Positions 1-6,798 are shown, numbered from the stretch's first letter. The stretch: 8,390 bases of DNA from an uncultured Acidimicrobiales bacterium (GCA_937942965.1 CALDGN010000169.1:1-8390), one strand, 5' to 3'. Program-made: numbers and translations. Notes: a model not told the origin generated them from the sequence alone.

Positions 1-1256
1 AGGTTGTGCTCACTGAGCGCATCGCCTTCGAGGCCGTCTGGCGTATGCCGGATGCAGACGGTTTGGAGGGCGACCGGGGCGATGACCTCCCAGCCCGCAA
101 GTCCTTCGATTTCGGAGGCCAGCCATTCGGCATTGTCGAGATCGCGGCGCAGACGCGTCTGGATTGCTTCGATGCCGTCGATGCGTAGTTGGAACCAGAG
201 CTTGAGGGCACGGAAGCGGCGGCCGAGTGGGATGCCCCAGTCGCGATACTGCGTCGCTTCACCGCCGATCGTCGATCGCAGGTAGCTGGGGTTCGTCGAC
301 ATGACCCGGATCAGGTGCTCGGGATCACGCAGGTACATGAGCGAGCAATCGAGGATCGTGCCCATCCACTTGTGGGGGTTCCAGCTGATCGAATCAGCCC
401 GATCGATGCCGTCGAATTGGCTGCGGCGTTCGGGAAGCAGCAGCGCAGCTCCGGCCATCGCGGCGTCGACGTGGAACCATGCGCCGTGTGCCTCAGCCGC
501 ATCGGCCAGTGCGGGCAGCGGGTCAAAGGCGGTCGTGCCGGTCGAGCCTGATGATGCCACGACCACTGCGGGCACGATGCCGTCGGCGACGTCGGCTTCG
601 ATCTGCGCGACAAGCGCGTCGGGGAGCATCGCTCGTGTCCACGGGTCGGTGTCGATCACCCGGATGTCGTCGGCGGCGAAGCCGGCGAGGAGCGCAGCCT
701 TGCGGACGGAACTATGCGCCTGGTCGGTCGTGTACACGGCGAGCCGCTTGCCGAACCCGAGCACGCCGGCGCTGGTTTGCGCGTGGTCCGTAGCCCGCTC
801 GCGCGCTGCGAGCATGGCGACCATGCAGGCCGTCGAGGCAGTGTCCTGGATCACGCCGTGCCACTCGTCGGACAGGCCGCAGAGCTGACGCATCCAGTCG
901 ACGACGACCTCTTCGACTTCGGTGAGCGCGGGTGACGATTCCCACGAGATGCCGAGCGACCCGAGACCCGACGAGGCCATGTCGCCGAGGATCGACGACA
1001 GGCTCGCGTTGGACGGGAACCAACCGAAGTGCATCGGGTGCTGCACCTCGGTGACACCCGGCGCCACGATGGCGTCGAGGTCGGCGAGCACGCTGGCGGC
1101 AGCTTCAGGATCGGCCGGCGGCGACTCCGGAAGCGCGGCGACGAGGTCGCCCGGCTCGATGTCGGGGCGCACCGGTCGCTCTTCAACACTGATGCGACGA
1201 TCAGCGATCCAGTCGACAAGCTCGTGAGCGGCAGCCCGAAATTCCTCTGGTGTCAC
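1..1256 (-). CDS. Group II pyridoxal-phosphate-dependent decarboxylase (aromatic-L-amino-acid decarboxylase family), C-terminus cut by window edge
   Basis: A single uninterrupted minus-strand frame of 418 codons runs off the left edge without a stop. The family decarboxylates amino acids (aromatic ones, or glutamate/diaminobutyrate in relatives) in the cytosol, using PLP. Visible signatures are HPMHFGWFPSN at residues 73-83, WESSPALTEVE at 105-115, QDTAST at 137-142 (phosphate binding), His181 in TDQAHSS (stacks on the PLP ring), Asp264 in HVDAA (pyridine nitrogen) and Lys296 in NPHKWMG (Schiff base). The 32-residue Asp-Lys spacing matches animal DOPA decarboxylase. Family members are about 470-480 residues, so roughly the last 50-60 are missing. 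The start is taken as GTG 1256: an in-frame TAG lies only 11 codons upstream, and MTPEEFR is a typical family N-terminus. GGAG sits only 2 nt before the GTG, too close for a good ribosome site; a TACCGT hexamer suggests a leaderless message. Substrate is not determinable. Family assignment is firm. Confidence 0.93.
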   Translation of the reverse strand, partial: MTPEEFRAAAHELVDWIADRRISVEERPVRPDIEPGDLVAALPESPPADPEAAASVLADLDAIVAPGVTEVQHPMHFGWFPSNASLSSILGDMASSGLGSLGISWESSPALTEVEEVVVDWMRQLCGLSDEWHGVIQDTASTACMVAMLAARERATDHAQTSAGVLGFGKRLAVYTTDQAHSSVRKAALLAGFAADDIRVIDTDPWTRAMLPDALVAQIEADVADGIVPAVVVASSGSTGTTAFDPLPALADAAEAHGAWFHVDAAMAGAALLLPERRSQFDGIDRADSISWNPHKWMGTILDCSLMYLRDPEHLIRVMSTNPSYLRSTIGGEATQYRDWGIPLGRRFRALKLWFQLRIDGIEAIQTRLRRDLDNAEWLASEIEGLAGWEVIAPVALQTVCIRHTPDGLEGDALSEHN

Positions 1257-1262
1257 GGCTCC

Positions 1263-1268
1263 ACGGTA
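1263..1268 (-). promoter_or_regulatory. Candidate -10 element (TACCGT) for a leaderless decarboxylase transcript
   Basis: TACCGT on the minus strand fits the actinobacterial TANNNT -10 pattern. It ends 6 nt before the GTG at 1256, which would put the transcription start at about the start codon. No convincing -35 is visible 16-18 nt upstream. This is pattern-based inference only. Confidence 0.4.
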
Positions 1269-1287
1269 TTGCCCGATCGCCAGGATC

Positions 1288-1293
1288 TAGCCT
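1288..1293 (+). promoter_or_regulatory. Candidate -10 element (TAGCCT) for a leaderless pentapeptide-repeat transcript
   Basis: TAGCCT matches TANNNT and ends 6 nt before the ATG at 1300, the same geometry as the element on the other strand of this 43-bp gap. No Shine-Dalgarno sequence precedes the ATG, which fits a leaderless message. No clear -35 is visible. Confidence 0.4.
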
Positions 1294-1299
1294 CGACGA

Positions 1300-1929
1300 A
1301 TGTCCAGCGACGAGACCACCGACCTCGGATCACTCGCCGGTGAAGAGACCGTGCTCACCGGTCATGTCATTGGAGCGCTGCCTGCAGGCTTCGACGCACC
1401 GCTGGATACCAACGACGCCCAGCTGGTCGGCGCCGACCTGCACGATGCTCGGATCCTCGACGGACGCTGGTCGTCGACCACGGTGACCGGCTCAGATCTG
1501 GGCCGCACGCAATGGGAGGCCACGCGTCTCGCCGACGTCGACTTCGAGGACTGCGACCTGACCGGCATGCAAGTGCTCGATAAGACCGTTTTCGAACGGG
1601 TCACATTCACGAACTGCAAGCTCGCGTACTCGAACTGGTTCGACTGCGTCCTCGACGAGGTGAGGTTCGTGAACTGTCACTTCCGCGAGTCTCGGTTCGC
1701 ATCGATGACGATGCGAGCCGTTACCGCCGCCACCTCTGACTTCACCGGCGCGACGTTCGACCGGATGGAACTGCGCGGGGTCGGCGACTTCGACCTGCGC
1801 GGCTCCACGATCGAGGACACATCTGGGCTCCCCCACATCCGCGGCCTGCGAGTGGACACGACCCAAGCCGCGGCGATCGGCGCGGCACTGCTCGCCGCCC
1901 ACGGAATCGTTGTTGCTGACGACGAGTAG
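1300..1929 (+). CDS. Pentapeptide-repeat protein
   Basis: 209 residues, predicted cytosolic with no signal peptide or membrane segment. From about residue 40 to 175 it is built of degenerate A(D/N)LXX-type pentapeptides: VGADLHDARI, GSDLGRT, LADVDFEDCDLTG, VTFTNCKLAYSN, VRFVNCHFRES, SDFTGATFD and DFDLRGSTIED. Such repeats fold into a four-sided right-handed beta-helix. The C-terminus (about 181-205, RGLRVDTTQAAAIGAALLAA) is a probable capping helix. Some relatives (MfpA, Qnr) mimic DNA and bind gyrase, but most family members have no known function and nothing here assigns this one to the gyrase-protecting group. The gene diverges from the decarboxylase and converges on the SDR gene with 5 bp between stops. 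ATG 1300 is the first in-frame ATG; it leaves an N-terminal arm of about 35 residues without repeats. Fold assignment is strong; role is unknown. Confidence 0.85.
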   Translation: MSSDETTDLGSLAGEETVLTGHVIGALPAGFDAPLDTNDAQLVGADLHDARILDGRWSSTTVTGSDLGRTQWEATRLADVDFEDCDLTGMQVLDKTVFERVTFTNCKLAYSNWFDCVLDEVRFVNCHFRESRFASMTMRAVTAATSDFTGATFDRMELRGVGDFDLRGSTIEDTSGLPHIRGLRVDTTQAAAIGAALLAAHGIVVADDE

Positions 1930-1934
1930 TCCGC

Positions 1935-2702
1935 CTATTTGGGAGCGAAGCGTTGGCCGCCGTCGAGGCGGATCGTGTCGCCGTTGAGCATCGGGTTCTC
2001 GATGATCGCGATCGCCAGTCGCGCGTACTCGTCGGGCAAACCCATGCGCCGCGGGAACGCCGCATCCTTGGTCAGATTGTCGACCCGGTCCGGTGTTGCG
2101 CCAGCCGTCAGACCGGTTTGGAAGAGGCTCGGCGCCACCGTGTTCACCCGGATCCCAAGCGAACCGAGATCGCGAGCCATCGGCAGGGTCATGCCGGACA
2201 CGGCCGCCTTTGCGGCGGCATAGGGAACCTGGCCGATCTGGCCTTCGAATGCAGCGATCGACGACGTGTTGATGATCACGCCGCGCTCACCGTCGTCGTT
2301 CGCTTCGTTCTTGCTCATGTGCCAGGCCGAGAGCCGGCTCAGGTTGAATGTCGCATTGAGGTTCAGGTCGATGACCCATCGGAAGTCGTCCAGCGGGAAC
2401 GGGCCGGTCTTCGAGATGGTCCGGCCGCGGCGACCGCCGGTTCCTCCCGGCGTGTTGACGGCGGCATCGAGGCCGCCCATCGCATCGACGGCTTCTTGGA
2501 ACACGACCTCGAACGCATCGAAGTCCATGACGTCGCACGGATGCCACGAGCCACCGAGGTCCTCGGCGACGGCGCGGCCGTCGGAGTCCTCTTGGTCGAT
2601 GATCGCGACCGTGCCGCCACCGTCAACGATTCGCCTGGCCGTTGCGTGGCACATGCCCGAGGCACCGCCGACCATCGCGGCGCGCAGGCCGTTGATCTCC
2701 AT
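1935..2702 (-). CDS. Short-chain dehydrogenase/reductase, HSD10-like 3-hydroxyacyl-CoA dehydrogenase type
   Basis: 255 residues, the usual length of classical SDRs. It is predicted to oxidise a 3-hydroxyacyl-CoA (or related alcohol) with NAD+ in the cytosol. The nucleotide loop is GGASGM at residues 12-17, CDVMD lies at 56-60, and the catalytic set is Asn114, Ser148 (NTSSIA), Tyr161 and Lys165 (YAAAK). The stretch AAFEGQIGQVPYAAAK and the C-terminal AIIENPMLNGDTIRLDGG closely resemble mitochondrial HSD10 and bacterial type 2 3-hydroxyacyl-CoA dehydrogenases. Oddities: the TGxxxGxG loop has Val11 for Thr and Cys18 for the last Gly, and NNAG is NTPG at 83-86. ATG 2702 lies 10 bp after the thiolase stop, with only weak purine-rich sequence before it, so translation is probably coupled to the thiolase. 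The thiolase neighbour supports a beta-oxidation-like role. A role on another alcohol substrate remains possible. Confidence 0.9.
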   Translation of the reverse strand: MEINGLRAAMVGGASGMCHATARRIVDGGGTVAIIDQEDSDGRAVAEDLGGSWHPCDVMDFDAFEVVFQEAVDAMGGLDAAVNTPGGTGGRRGRTISKTGPFPLDDFRWVIDLNLNATFNLSRLSAWHMSKNEANDDGERGVIINTSSIAAFEGQIGQVPYAAAKAAVSGMTLPMARDLGSLGIRVNTVAPSLFQTGLTAGATPDRVDNLTKDAAFPRRMGLPDEYARLAIAIIENPMLNGDTIRLDGGQRFAPK

Positions 2703-2712
2703 GCGTGCTCGC

Positions 2713-3954
2713 TCAGATTCGTTCGATGATGATCGCCGGGGCCATGCCGCCCGCCGCGCACATGGTCACGAGGCCGAACTGCTTGTCGCTGCGTTCGAGC
2801 TCGTCGAGGATCGTGCCGATCAGCACCGCGCCGGTCGCACCGATGGGGTGACCGAGCGCGATCGCTGCACCGTTCACGTTCACCTTGCTGCGGTCCAGGT
2901 CGAGATCTCGCTGGAACTTTTCGCTGACGACGGCGAACGCTTCGTTGATCTCCCAGAGGTCGATGTCGTCCTTGGTGAGGCCAGCCTTTTCGAGCGCCTT
3001 CTTGGCCGCAGGAACAGGTGCGTTGAGCATGAGCGTCGGATCGTCGCCCATGTTCGCCATCGCCACGACTCGGGCTCGCGGCGTCAGACCGTTGGCCTGC
3101 GCATAGCCGCTGTTCGCCAGTAGTAACGCGGCCGCGCCGTCGACGACACCCGAGGAGCTACCCGCATGGTGCACCGGCTCGATGTCGAGTCCGGGATAGC
3201 GCTTCTGGATCTGTTCGCGGTACGTCGCCGCGCCCTCGACGCCTCCCATCGGTGCATCGAGCCATGCGGCGAATGCAGGCTTCAGATTGGCGAGGCCTTC
3301 CATCGTCGTCGTCGGACGCGGGTACTCCTCGCGGTCGAGCAACACGTTGCCGTCATCGTCGTGCACGGCAACGAGCGACTTGTCGAAGCGGCCCTCTTGG
3401 ATTGCGATCTCGGCGCGGCGCTGCGATTCGCACGACAGCTCGTCGAGCGCTTGGCGGCTGATGCCTTCGAGTGTGGCGATGGCATCGGCGCACACGCCTT
3501 GGTGGGCCTGCGGGTGCAGCTCGTCGAGGTGCAGGTTCCCGCGGTGCATTGCGCCCGACGGGTTGAAGTTCTGTGTCGGCGTCTGCGACATCATCTCGGT
3601 GCCGCCAGCGACGACCATGTTCTCCATGCCCGAGGCCGTGACGGCCGCGGCGAAGTTCGTGGCGGTGATGCCGCTTCCGCAGAAGCGGTCGAGGGTCACA
3701 CCGCTGGTGGTGATGTCCCAGCCCGCGTCGAGCAGGGCCATGCGGCCGATGTCTCCGCCCTGGGTGCCGGACTGGGTCGAGGTGCCCCAGATGACGTCGT
3801 CGACCTCTTTGGTATCGAGCCCGTTGCGCTCGGCGAGGGCCTTGAGCGGCGTCGACGCGAGCCGTTGCGGATGCATGTCGGCAAGCGACCCCTTGCCGAC
3901 CTTGCCAATGCCACGTGGTGTGCGGCATGCGTCGATGATCCAGCTCTCTGACAT
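2713..3954 (-). CDS. Thiolase (acetyl-CoA C-acetyltransferase / 3-ketoacyl-CoA thiolase)
   Basis: 413 residues, within the normal thiolase range. It is predicted to cleave 3-ketoacyl-CoA with CoA, or to condense two acyl-CoAs. The acylated Cys92 lies in DRFCGSGITATN, NEAF is at 337-340, His369 is in NVNGAAIALGHPIGATGA and the general base Cys399 is in MCAAGGMAPA, so all catalytic residues are present. The N-terminus DACRTPRGIGKVGKGSLADMHP is typical of the actinobacterial FadA-like acetyl-CoA acetyltransferase group. The start ATG 3954 is set by a good Shine-Dalgarno sequence (AAGGAGAA) ending a few bases upstream. It is the first gene of a leftward operon with the HSD10-like SDR, so oxidation of the hydroxyacyl-CoA and thiolysis would be made together. 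No hydratase or acyl-CoA dehydrogenase is in the window. Chain-length preference cannot be told. Confidence 0.95.
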   Translation of the reverse strand: MSESWIIDACRTPRGIGKVGKGSLADMHPQRLASTPLKALAERNGLDTKEVDDVIWGTSTQSGTQGGDIGRMALLDAGWDITTSGVTLDRFCGSGITATNFAAAVTASGMENMVVAGGTEMMSQTPTQNFNPSGAMHRGNLHLDELHPQAHQGVCADAIATLEGISRQALDELSCESQRRAEIAIQEGRFDKSLVAVHDDDGNVLLDREEYPRPTTTMEGLANLKPAFAAWLDAPMGGVEGAATYREQIQKRYPGLDIEPVHHAGSSSGVVDGAAALLLANSGYAQANGLTPRARVVAMANMGDDPTLMLNAPVPAAKKALEKAGLTKDDIDLWEINEAFAVVSEKFQRDLDLDRSKVNVNGAAIALGHPIGATGAVLIGTILDELERSDKQFGLVTMCAAGGMAPAIIIERI

Positions 3955-3957
3955 GAG

Positions 3958-3965
3958 TTCTCCTT
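3958..3965 (-). promoter_or_regulatory. Shine-Dalgarno sequence of the thiolase gene
   Basis: AAGGAGAA on the minus strand is centred a normal distance before ATG 3954. It is the clearest ribosome binding site in the window and fixes the thiolase start. Confidence 0.75.
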
Positions 3966-4003
3966 CGGCCCGACAGCGCGAATGGGCTTCGGCTTCACGG
4001 CTG

Positions 4004-4009
4004 AGAATA
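4004..4009 (-). promoter_or_regulatory. Candidate -10 element (TATTCT) for the thiolase-SDR operon
   Basis: TATTCT on the minus strand is a good match to a sigma-70/SigA -10. Transcription would begin near 3997, giving a leader of roughly 43 nt that contains the Shine-Dalgarno site. The -35 position would fall inside the start of the aldo/keto reductase gene and shows no good match. It shares two bases with the plus-strand candidate at 4008-4013. Confidence 0.45.
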
Positions 4010-4013
4010 GGGT
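4008..4013 (+). promoter_or_regulatory. Candidate -10 element (TAGGGT) for the aldo/keto reductase operon
   Basis: TAGGGT fits TANNNT and ends 6 nt before ATG 4020, the leaderless geometry seen at other starts here. The AGGG inside it, 7 nt from the ATG, could instead act as a weak Shine-Dalgarno site on a transcript starting further upstream. No clear -35 is visible. Confidence 0.38.
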
Positions 4014-4019
4014 CGGCTC

Positions 4020-5015
4020 ATGCGCCACACCTCATTGGGTCGAACCGGTCTCCCTGTCTCTCGTCTGTGCCTCGGGACGATGACGTTCGGCGTGCAATGC
4101 GACGAGGAGCAGTCGTTCGCGATCATGGACGCGGCCTTCGAAGCCGGGATCACGTTCTTCGACACGGCCGACATGTACCCGAACGCTGGTGGGCTCGACA
4201 CCGCAGGATTGACCGAAGAGATCATCGGCAACTGGATGAAGGCCCGCGGCAATCGCGACAGCATCGTGCTGGCCAGCAAGTGCGTGGCGCCGATGGGACC
4301 ACACCCGTGGCAGCGGGGTGCGAGCCGCAAGCACATCATGGAAGCTGTCGACGCGTCGCTTCGCCGATTGCAGGTCGACGCCATCGATCTGTACCAACTG
4401 CACGGCTATGACCCTCGGACGCCGGTCGAGGAAAGCATGGGCGCACTCGACGATCTCGTGCGGGTCGGCAAGGTTCGCTACGTCGGCTGCTCGAACCACG
4501 ACGCCTGGCAGGTCGCCCGAGCCAACGGCATCGCTGCCGCCAACGGCAAGCACCGCTTCGACTCGGTCCAGCCGCGGTACAGCCTGCTGTTCCGCAGCTA
4601 CGAGCGTGAGCTGTTTCCGCTGTGTGAGCTCGACGGCATCGGCGTGATCCCGTACAACCCGATCGCCGGCGGCCTGTTGTCCGGCAAGCATTCGAAGGAT
4701 GCCGGGCCGACCGAAGGCACCCGCTTCTCGATCGGCTCCGCGGCTGCCCGCTACCAGGATCGCTACTGGCAAGACGACCAGTTCGACACGGTCGACGCGC
4801 TGCGCCCGATCGCCGCCGATCTCGGCATCTCGATGGTGACGCTCGCCAATGCCTGGGTACTCGCGCAACCGGCCGTGACCGCACCGATCGTCGGCGCGAG
4901 CCGCCCCGAGCAGCTCGCCGACGCTGTCGCAGCGGTGGACGTCACGCTCGATGACGACGTGCTCGCCAAGCTCGACGCGCTGACGAGCCAATACATCCAC
5001 GTCCCGATGGTGTGA
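4020..5015 (+). CDS. Aldo/keto reductase
   Basis: 331 residues, normal for the (beta/alpha)8-barrel aldo/keto reductase superfamily. It is predicted to reduce an aldehyde or ketone (or run in reverse) with NADPH in the cytosol. The N-terminus LGRTGLPVSRLCLGTMTFG is typical of the bacterial YakC/Tas-like members. The catalytic tetrad is complete: Asp48 in FFDTADMY, Tyr53, Lys87 in LASKCV and His128 in LYQLHGYD. The cofactor loop GASRPEQL (292-299) supplies the usual Ser294, Arg295 and Gln298. ATG 4020 is the natural N-terminus. The stop overlaps the start of the CoA-transferase by 4 bp (GTGA), so the two are translationally coupled and probably act in one pathway. It diverges from the thiolase operon across 65 bp. 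Substrate is unknown, since superfamily members are broad. Confidence 0.93.
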   Translation: MRHTSLGRTGLPVSRLCLGTMTFGVQCDEEQSFAIMDAAFEAGITFFDTADMYPNAGGLDTAGLTEEIIGNWMKARGNRDSIVLASKCVAPMGPHPWQRGASRKHIMEAVDASLRRLQVDAIDLYQLHGYDPRTPVEESMGALDDLVRVGKVRYVGCSNHDAWQVARANGIAAANGKHRFDSVQPRYSLLFRSYERELFPLCELDGIGVIPYNPIAGGLLSGKHSKDAGPTEGTRFSIGSAAARYQDRYWQDDQFDTVDALRPIAADLGISMVTLANAWVLAQPAVTAPIVGASRPEQLADAVAAVDVTLDDDVLAKLDALTSQYIHVPMV

Positions 5016-6196
5016 CCGTGACTTCCGACGAGGCGCCGACCGGAGCGCTCGCGGGCGTTCGTGTCGTCGATCTGACCACCGTATTGATGGGGCCAATGGC
5101 GGCTCGGATCCTAGGTGACTACGGCGCCGATGTGATCCGCATCGACCCACCAGGGGCTCCCCAAGACGTGTCCGGCGGCCCGCTCGGCATCGGAGCGATC
5201 GTCTTGGACAGCCATCGCAACAAGCGCAGCGTCATGCTCGACCTGAAGTCCGACGAGGGGCGGGCGGCGGCGCTCGATCTGATCGCGACCGCCGATGTGT
5301 TGGTCACGAACATGCGGGCGGGAGCACTCGAGCGGCTCGGCCTCGATGCCGACACGCTGCGAGCCGAGTTCCCGACGCTCATCCATTGCGTCGCCAACGG
5401 ATATGGCGCCGACGGTCCGTATGCGGACCGAGCCGCGTACGACGATGCGATCCAGGCCATCAGCGGACTTGCGGCCCTGCCCGCTCGCATCGCGGGCGAG
5501 CCCGCCTACGTGCCGTCGGTGATCGTCGACAAGACGTGTGCGCTCTTCGTCTCTCAGGCCGTCATGGCGGCGCTCCTGCACCGGCACAACACCGGCGAGG
5601 GTCAGACGATCCGCGTGCCGATGTTCGAGACCATGGTGTCGTTCGTGTTGGTCGAACATCTCCGAGGCGCTGCGCTCGTGCCGCCCCGGGGCGAGATCGG
5701 CTACACCCGTCTCCTCAACCCGAACCGGAAGCCGTACCGGTGCGCCGACGGTTGGGTCGCAATCCTTCCCTACAGCGATGCGAACTGGCGCGACTTCTTC
5801 GACCTGATCGGCGAGCCCGACATGGCCGCCGATCCCCGTTTCGCCACCCACAATGCGCGGGTCACGAACGCCATCGAGCTCTACCAGTTCATTGTCGACG
5901 CGGCGCCGAGTCGGACGGTCGACGAGTGGATCTCAGTGTGCGAAGAACTGTCGATCCCCGCGAGTCCGGTACTCGACATCGCCGATGTGTTCGACGACGA
6001 GCACCTGCAGGCCGTCGATCTGATCCCAACGGTTGAGCACCCACATGCGGGCCCCTATCGCAGCGTGCGGAATCCGATCTCGTTCGACACGATCTCGACC
6101 GAGCTACGCCACCATGCCCCGGTGCCGGGCGAGCACACTGCGGAGATCCTCGCCGAGCTCGGCTGGAGCGCTGACCGCATCGAAGCGCTCACCTGA
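5012..6196 (+). CDS. CaiB/BaiF (class III) CoA-transferase family protein
   Basis: 394 residues, the usual length of formyl-CoA transferase/CaiB relatives, which move CoA from an acyl-CoA donor to a carboxylic acid; some members, such as alpha-methylacyl-CoA racemase, isomerise CoA esters instead. The opening block GALAGVRVVDLTTVLMGPMA, GDYGADVIRIDPP at 35-47, RNKRSVMLDLK at 69-79 and TNMRAGALERLGL at 99-111 are family hallmarks. The probable catalytic Asp144, which forms the aspartyl-CoA anhydride, lies in AAYDDAIQAISG. The start GTG 5012 overlaps the reductase stop as GTGA; GTG 5018, two codons later, is an alternative. No Shine-Dalgarno is evident, which fits termination-reinitiation. The context suggests activation of a carboxylic acid before or after the redox step. 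It converges on the hydrolase gene with 1 bp between stops. Transferase versus racemase activity cannot be settled from sequence. Confidence 0.92.
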   Translation: MTVTSDEAPTGALAGVRVVDLTTVLMGPMAARILGDYGADVIRIDPPGAPQDVSGGPLGIGAIVLDSHRNKRSVMLDLKSDEGRAAALDLIATADVLVTNMRAGALERLGLDADTLRAEFPTLIHCVANGYGADGPYADRAAYDDAIQAISGLAALPARIAGEPAYVPSVIVDKTCALFVSQAVMAALLHRHNTGEGQTIRVPMFETMVSFVLVEHLRGAALVPPRGEIGYTRLLNPNRKPYRCADGWVAILPYSDANWRDFFDLIGEPDMAADPRFATHNARVTNAIELYQFIVDAAPSRTVDEWISVCEELSIPASPVLDIADVFDDEHLQAVDLIPTVEHPHAGPYRSVRNPISFDTISTELRHHAPVPGEHTAEILAELGWSADRIEALT

Positions 6197-6197
6197 T

Positions 6198-6770
6198 TCA
6201 GTAGCCGAGCCAGTGCTTGACGGTGGCGACGACGGTGTCGTTGTCCTTGGGTGAGTGGTTGCCGGTGACCCATTCGACCGTCGTCTTGCCTGCGATCGAC
6301 GGGACATGCTCGGCGAACTCATCGGGCGTGCCAAATGGGTCCTTGCTTCCCGAGAGAAAGAGCGTCGGCACAGCGATGTCGCCGAAGTGGTCAACCCGTA
6401 GCTTCTCGGGCTTGCCGGGAGGATGCAGCGGGTAGGACAGCAGCACCAGGGCCGACGCTTTCATGCCCTCGGCGACCGCAACCGAACATGACCGCCCACC
6501 AAACGAACGCCCGCCATACGCGATGCGGTGCGGACCGACACCGAGCTTGTCCGCAAGCTCTGCGCCTGCTTCGACGATCTTGTCGACCGCTCGCGGCACG
6601 CTCGTCGTGCCGAGGGTGAGTCGCACGACGGGTAGATCCGGGATCCCCTCTTCGATGGCGACGAGGGTCGCATGATCACGGTCGGCGCTGGCGCCTGGTG
6701 TGACCACCAAGCCGAGCGGACGGTTGCGTTTGTCGAAGGCGCGAGGGCTCACGATCCGAGCCTGCCACAT
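6198..6770 (-). CDS. Small alpha/beta hydrolase, KANL3/Tex30 (dienelactone-hydrolase-like) type
   Basis: About 190 residues, cytosolic, with no signal peptide. The fold markers run in order: first strand and oxyanion region LGLVVTPGASADRDH, nucleophile Ser89 in YGGRSFGGR, the family-typical LLSYPLHPPGKPEKLR, Asp144 in SGSKDPFGTPDEF and His172 in TGNHSPK, giving a complete Ser-Asp-His triad (numbering from ATG 6770). The YPLHPPGKPE block is characteristic of KANL3/Tex30-like hydrolases, whose bacterial substrates are mostly unknown. The start is uncertain. ATG 6770 leaves a 40-bp gap to the divergent lipoprotein gene; GTG 6752 is an alternative (184 residues) with a weak CAGGCT hexamer 6 nt upstream; TTG/GTG codons near 6719 would still keep the whole fold. 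The same frame stays open further upstream but there is antisense to the lipoprotein gene and not coding. No functional link to the neighbours is evident. Confidence 0.85.
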   Translation of the reverse strand: MWQARIVSPRAFDKRNRPLGLVVTPGASADRDHATLVAIEEGIPDLPVVRLTLGTTSVPRAVDKIVEAGAELADKLGVGPHRIAYGGRSFGGRSCSVAVAEGMKASALVLLSYPLHPPGKPEKLRVDHFGDIAVPTLFLSGSKDPFGTPDEFAEHVPSIAGKTTVEWVTGNHSPKDNDTVVATVKHWLGY

Positions 6771-6798
6771 CGAACTTGCGGTCCGCTTCCATGGCCTG

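Noticed and set aside
1..1256. Possible frameshifted or broken decarboxylase
   Set aside because: Reading codon by codon from GTG 1256 gives one continuous frame to the left edge with all catalytic residues. It is merely cut by the window.
1953..3951. Long plus-strand open frames opposite the SDR and thiolase genes
   Set aside because: They are compositional shadows. The minus-strand frames carry all the family motifs and the only good ribosome binding site.
4032..5150. 372-codon open frame antisense to the aldo/keto reductase
   Set aside because: Its Arg/Asp/Val-rich translation has no recognisable motif, while the plus strand has a full catalytic tetrad. It is a by-product of strong GC bias at third positions.
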